From Methanobacteriota archaeon (GTDB lineage Archaea; Thermoplasmatota; Poseidoniia; Poseidoniales; Thalassarchaeaceae): a stretch of 8,164 nucleotides of DNA. The stretch lies in contig JACNFL010000178.1 of the NCBI GenBank assembly GCA_014384685.1, positions 1 to 8,164 of the forward strand. The letters run 5' to 3'. This document shows positions 6,366 through 8,164 of the stretch, one piece after another. Within the stretch, counting starts at the first letter, position 1; each line of letters begins with the position of its first letter. The notes beneath the pieces were generated by a model, which made no database searches, was not told the DNA's origin, and was given only the letters and a program-made list of their open reading frames with translations. A program made the position numbers and the translations under genes.

Positions 6366-7439
6366 ATGTCAGAGGTAGAAGAAACTAGCAATATAAGTGA
6401 AAAATTTAATTCCAAACTTCGTTTGTATGACGATGAAGAACTACTCATGATTCGAAGGCCGTCATTTTTTGCCTTCATGCCTGCTTATATTGTAGGTCTT
6501 GGTGTATTGTTGATCCACCTGTTTTTCGGCTGGGCTGAAGCACCAGATGATGCAGCGTGGTGGCAGGAAGTATTATTTTTCTTAGTCAAAGCTAGTGGAT
6601 GGCTTGGCGGTACTGGCTTTGCCTTCGTGATGTTATTCTTCACTTGGCTTAACCGTATATTCAACCATCCAGCCAGCGGCAAGTGGATGACTTCAGTTCT
6701 CTTACTTTCGTCATTTACTCCTTTCCTGTTGCACATCGATGAGGTTATTCGACTGTTTTCAGATTCTACCTTTGAGATGCCAATCGAATGGAATTTCACA
6801 GTCTTCGGAATTTTCTGGGCTGTAGTAATTTGGGCTGTGACATTTTGGTATCAGAGGAGTTTCATCTATGCTGTCACCACCGACCGGATAATTCACCATC
6901 AAGCATTTATTTACGAGCGAGATGGCTTGACTTTCCTCCATGAGAACATCCGTGCAGTCATGAAGAGGAGAACACCTATCGGTGCCTTGTTCGGGTATGC
7001 AACTGTATACTGTAATATCGGAGATCAAGCACACATATCCACAGAAACTGTTGGTGGTGCATTGGCAGTCAAGGCACCAGCGGAAGCGGACGCAGCTACG
7101 GGCGGTCTCATGAAATTTATGAGCAGAATCGTCTTCTTAATCAGTTACCAGCGCACTGTGAAGACTGAGAGATTTACTCCAGACATTTCGTTCTATGGAA
7201 TTACAAAATGGCAGGAAACCTACGATTTGATGTTGAAAATGATGGATTCTAACTCTGCTGTCACTAAAGCAGAAGAACAGCTAGAAGTCCAGAAGCAGAT
7301 GGTTGAATTGATGTCAAAGGCACAAGGAGTTGTACCTGGTAGTAACATTCCAGAACCAGTAGGAGTTGATGATGCTGTAGAAGCAACATCAACAGAGGAA
7401 TCTTTAGATGATCTTGATGCCGATATGAATCTAGGATGA
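6366..7439 (+). CDS. Four-helix membrane protein with a bPH2 (YdbT/YdbS-type) domain
   Basis: This 357-residue protein has membrane helices near 36-56, 68-95, 106-124 and 143-162. The fourth runs directly into a bacterial PH-like domain of the bPH2 type. Its start, FIYAVTTDRIIHHQAFIYER (166-185), matches the family's 'Y-x-V/L-T-x-x-R-I/L-I' strand. Residues 189-213 carry the following I-x-x-V ... G-x-x-F-G-Y-A-T-V part. Residues 219-262 look like a loop inserted in the domain, and the last strand and helix fall near 265-292. A charged coiled-coil-like helix (about 298-320) and an acidic tail end the protein. The ATG start has GGGGTG at 6355-6360. bPH2 proteins are membrane-associated and poorly understood, so no specific function is claimed. 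It follows the ABC run by 65 nt on the same strand and may be co-regulated with it. Confidence 0.75.
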   Translation: MSEVEETSNISEKFNSKLRLYDDEELLMIRRPSFFAFMPAYIVGLGVLLIHLFFGWAEAPDDAAWWQEVLFFLVKASGWLGGTGFAFVMLFFTWLNRIFNHPASGKWMTSVLLLSSFTPFLLHIDEVIRLFSDSTFEMPIEWNFTVFGIFWAVVIWAVTFWYQRSFIYAVTTDRIIHHQAFIYERDGLTFLHENIRAVMKRRTPIGALFGYATVYCNIGDQAHISTETVGGALAVKAPAEADAATGGLMKFMSRIVFLISYQRTVKTERFTPDISFYGITKWQETYDLMLKMMDSNSAVTKAEEQLEVQKQMVELMSKAQGVVPGSNIPEPVGVDDAVEATSTEESLDDLDADMNLG

Positions 7440-7511
7440 TTAATCTAACTCTCAAAGCGTTTGATTCATAGATGAGTTGCTGTCAGCACAGGCTGTCGCG
7501 AGGGGCTTAGT
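7440..7511. other. Intergenic gap with small inverted and direct repeats
   Basis: Upstream of the TPR-like gene, TGCTG-T-CAGCA (7478-7488) is an 11-bp palindrome, and GCTGTC occurs at 7479-7484 and again at 7492-7497. This could be an operator, but short repeats of this size also arise by chance. No clear TATA box is visible. Confidence 0.25.
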
Positions 7512-8027
7512 ATGAGTGATGAATTGATGGAATCAGCAATTGAGATGTTCAGAGAGGGAAATTTAGAGGGTGCTGTAGCAGAACTTGATGAGAAAATCAA
7601 GACAAACCCAGGTGTTGCTGAATTACATCATACCTATGCAGAATTTGCAAATATGCTTAACATGGAAGCCCAAGATGATATCATCCCTGGCGGAAAAATC
7701 ATGATGAATTACAAGAAAGCCATGGAACTAGATGAAGAGAAGGATGAGTACATTGCGGACTTCGCAGGATTTGCCCTAGAGTGTAGGCGAGTACCAATTG
7801 CTGTGAAAGAATTTCAACGCTATAGCCGCCGTCTTGAACTTGCAGATATTCCTATTGATGATATTCTTTACAATGCTGCAAGAAATATTGTCGACACCAT
7901 TGAGGTGATTGACCCTGACAAATCAAATCCAATGATAGTACCATGGTTGAAGCAAGCACTCATTTGGTCTGTTGGTGGTTTAGGATACTCAGCTGAAGAC
8001 GCCGCTGAATTGTTGACCCAAGAGTGA
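7512..8027 (+). CDS. Small TPR-like helical repeat protein
   Basis: This 171-residue protein is predicted soluble, with no signal peptide or membrane helix. Residues 5-38 have the spacing of a tetratricopeptide repeat: 'A-x-x-x-F-R-E-G-N-L-x-x-A-V-x-x-L-D ... N-P'. Residues 67-105 (KKAMELDEEKDEYIADFAGF and following) look like a second, poorer repeat. The C-terminal third is helical with a hydrophobic stretch (PWLKQALIWSVGG) too short to call a membrane anchor. Such proteins usually act as protein-binding scaffolds, but the partner is unknown. The ATG start is preceded by GAGGGG at 7500-7505. It ends 5 nt before truA, so the two may be co-transcribed. Confidence 0.7.
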   Translation: MSDELMESAIEMFREGNLEGAVAELDEKIKTNPGVAELHHTYAEFANMLNMEAQDDIIPGGKIMMNYKKAMELDEEKDEYIADFAGFALECRRVPIAVKEFQRYSRRLELADIPIDDILYNAARNIVDTIEVIDPDKSNPMIVPWLKQALIWSVGGLGYSAEDAAELLTQE

Positions 8028-8032
8028 GGCAC

Positions 8033-8164
8033 ATGGCCGAAATGGTCGGCGTCGCATTTGCTTTCTCTTACATTGGCGATGCATTTCATGGTAGCCAAAT
8101 TCAACCAAAAGTAAGAACAGTTCAAAAAGACTTACAAATAGCCTTTCATAAAGCAAAATTTGCT
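8033..8164 (+). CDS. truA: tRNA pseudouridine synthase A, N-terminal part (cut by window edge)
   Basis: The first 44 codons are visible and open to the right edge. The sequence VAFAFSYIGDAFHGSQIQP followed by RTVQKDLQIAF matches the N-terminus of TruA, whose usual form is 'Y-D-G-x-x-x-x-G-x-Q-x-Q ... R-T/S-V-Q-x-x-L-x-x-A-L'. TruA makes pseudouridine at positions 38-40 of the tRNA anticodon stem-loop. The catalytic Asp (in the later GRTDAGVH motif) lies outside the window. ATG 8033 is preferred, with TGAGG at 8025-8029 as a modest ribosome site. A second in-frame ATG at 8042 is possible and would lose only three residues. The gap to the upstream gene is 5 nt. Confidence 0.82.
   Translation, partial: MAEMVGVAFAFSYIGDAFHGSQIQPKVRTVQKDLQIAFHKAKFA

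Noticed and set aside
1..8164. CRISPR array, insertion sequence, tRNA or rRNA gene, toxin-antitoxin pair
   Set aside because: No spaced direct repeats, transposase motifs, terminal inverted repeats, tRNA cloverleaf or rRNA-like stretch were seen. Coding density is high throughout.

Overview
The window is a tightly packed, single-strand (+) stretch of what looks like an archaeal genome, most likely a planktonic euryarchaeon of the Marine Group II / Poseidoniales type (Thermoplasmata relatives). The archaeal call rests on a PUA domain of the archaeosine tRNA-modification type at the left edge, strong GGAGGTGA-like ribosome binding sites, TTG and GTG starts, and a TATA-like element before one gene. 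The Marine Group II call is weaker. It comes from the AT-leaning composition, acidic low-complexity extensions and Asp-rich calcium-loop repeats in a surface loop, and it is an inference.

Layout: (1) 1-269, the 3' end of a tRNA-modification gene with a C-terminal PUA domain. (2) 270-375, an intergenic gap ending in a perfect 8-bp hairpin that overlaps the ribosome binding site of the next gene. (3) 376-6300, a five-gene run that is probably one operon: ATPase A, permease A, ATPase B, permease B, and a Trp-rich protein resembling the lipocalin-like AttH/CrtC family. Junctions are a 1-nt overlap, a 4-nt overlap, a 2-nt gap and a 9-nt gap. (4) 6366-7439, a four-helix membrane protein with a bacterial-type PH domain (bPH2), behind its own likely promoter. 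(5) 7512-8027, a small TPR-like helical protein. (6) 8033 to the right edge, the start of tRNA pseudouridine synthase A (truA).

How the genes may work together: the two ATPase/permease pairs look like ABC-2 exporters or mechanically acting ABC-2 complexes. They could form two half-systems of one machine or two parallel transporters. Permease B carries an extracytoplasmic loop of about 140 residues with an EF-hand-like calcium loop and two Cys residues, which permease A lacks. The fifth protein has a hexa-tryptophan run and the overall pattern of the AttH/CrtC fold. Known relatives of that fold often sit beside ABC exporters and are thought to handle hydrophobic molecules. The set is therefore a candidate lipid or hydrophobic-molecule export or envelope-remodelling system. 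Its substrate cannot be read from the sequence. The PH-domain membrane protein next door could be a further envelope component. The tRNA-modification genes at both edges look like the conserved housekeeping background.
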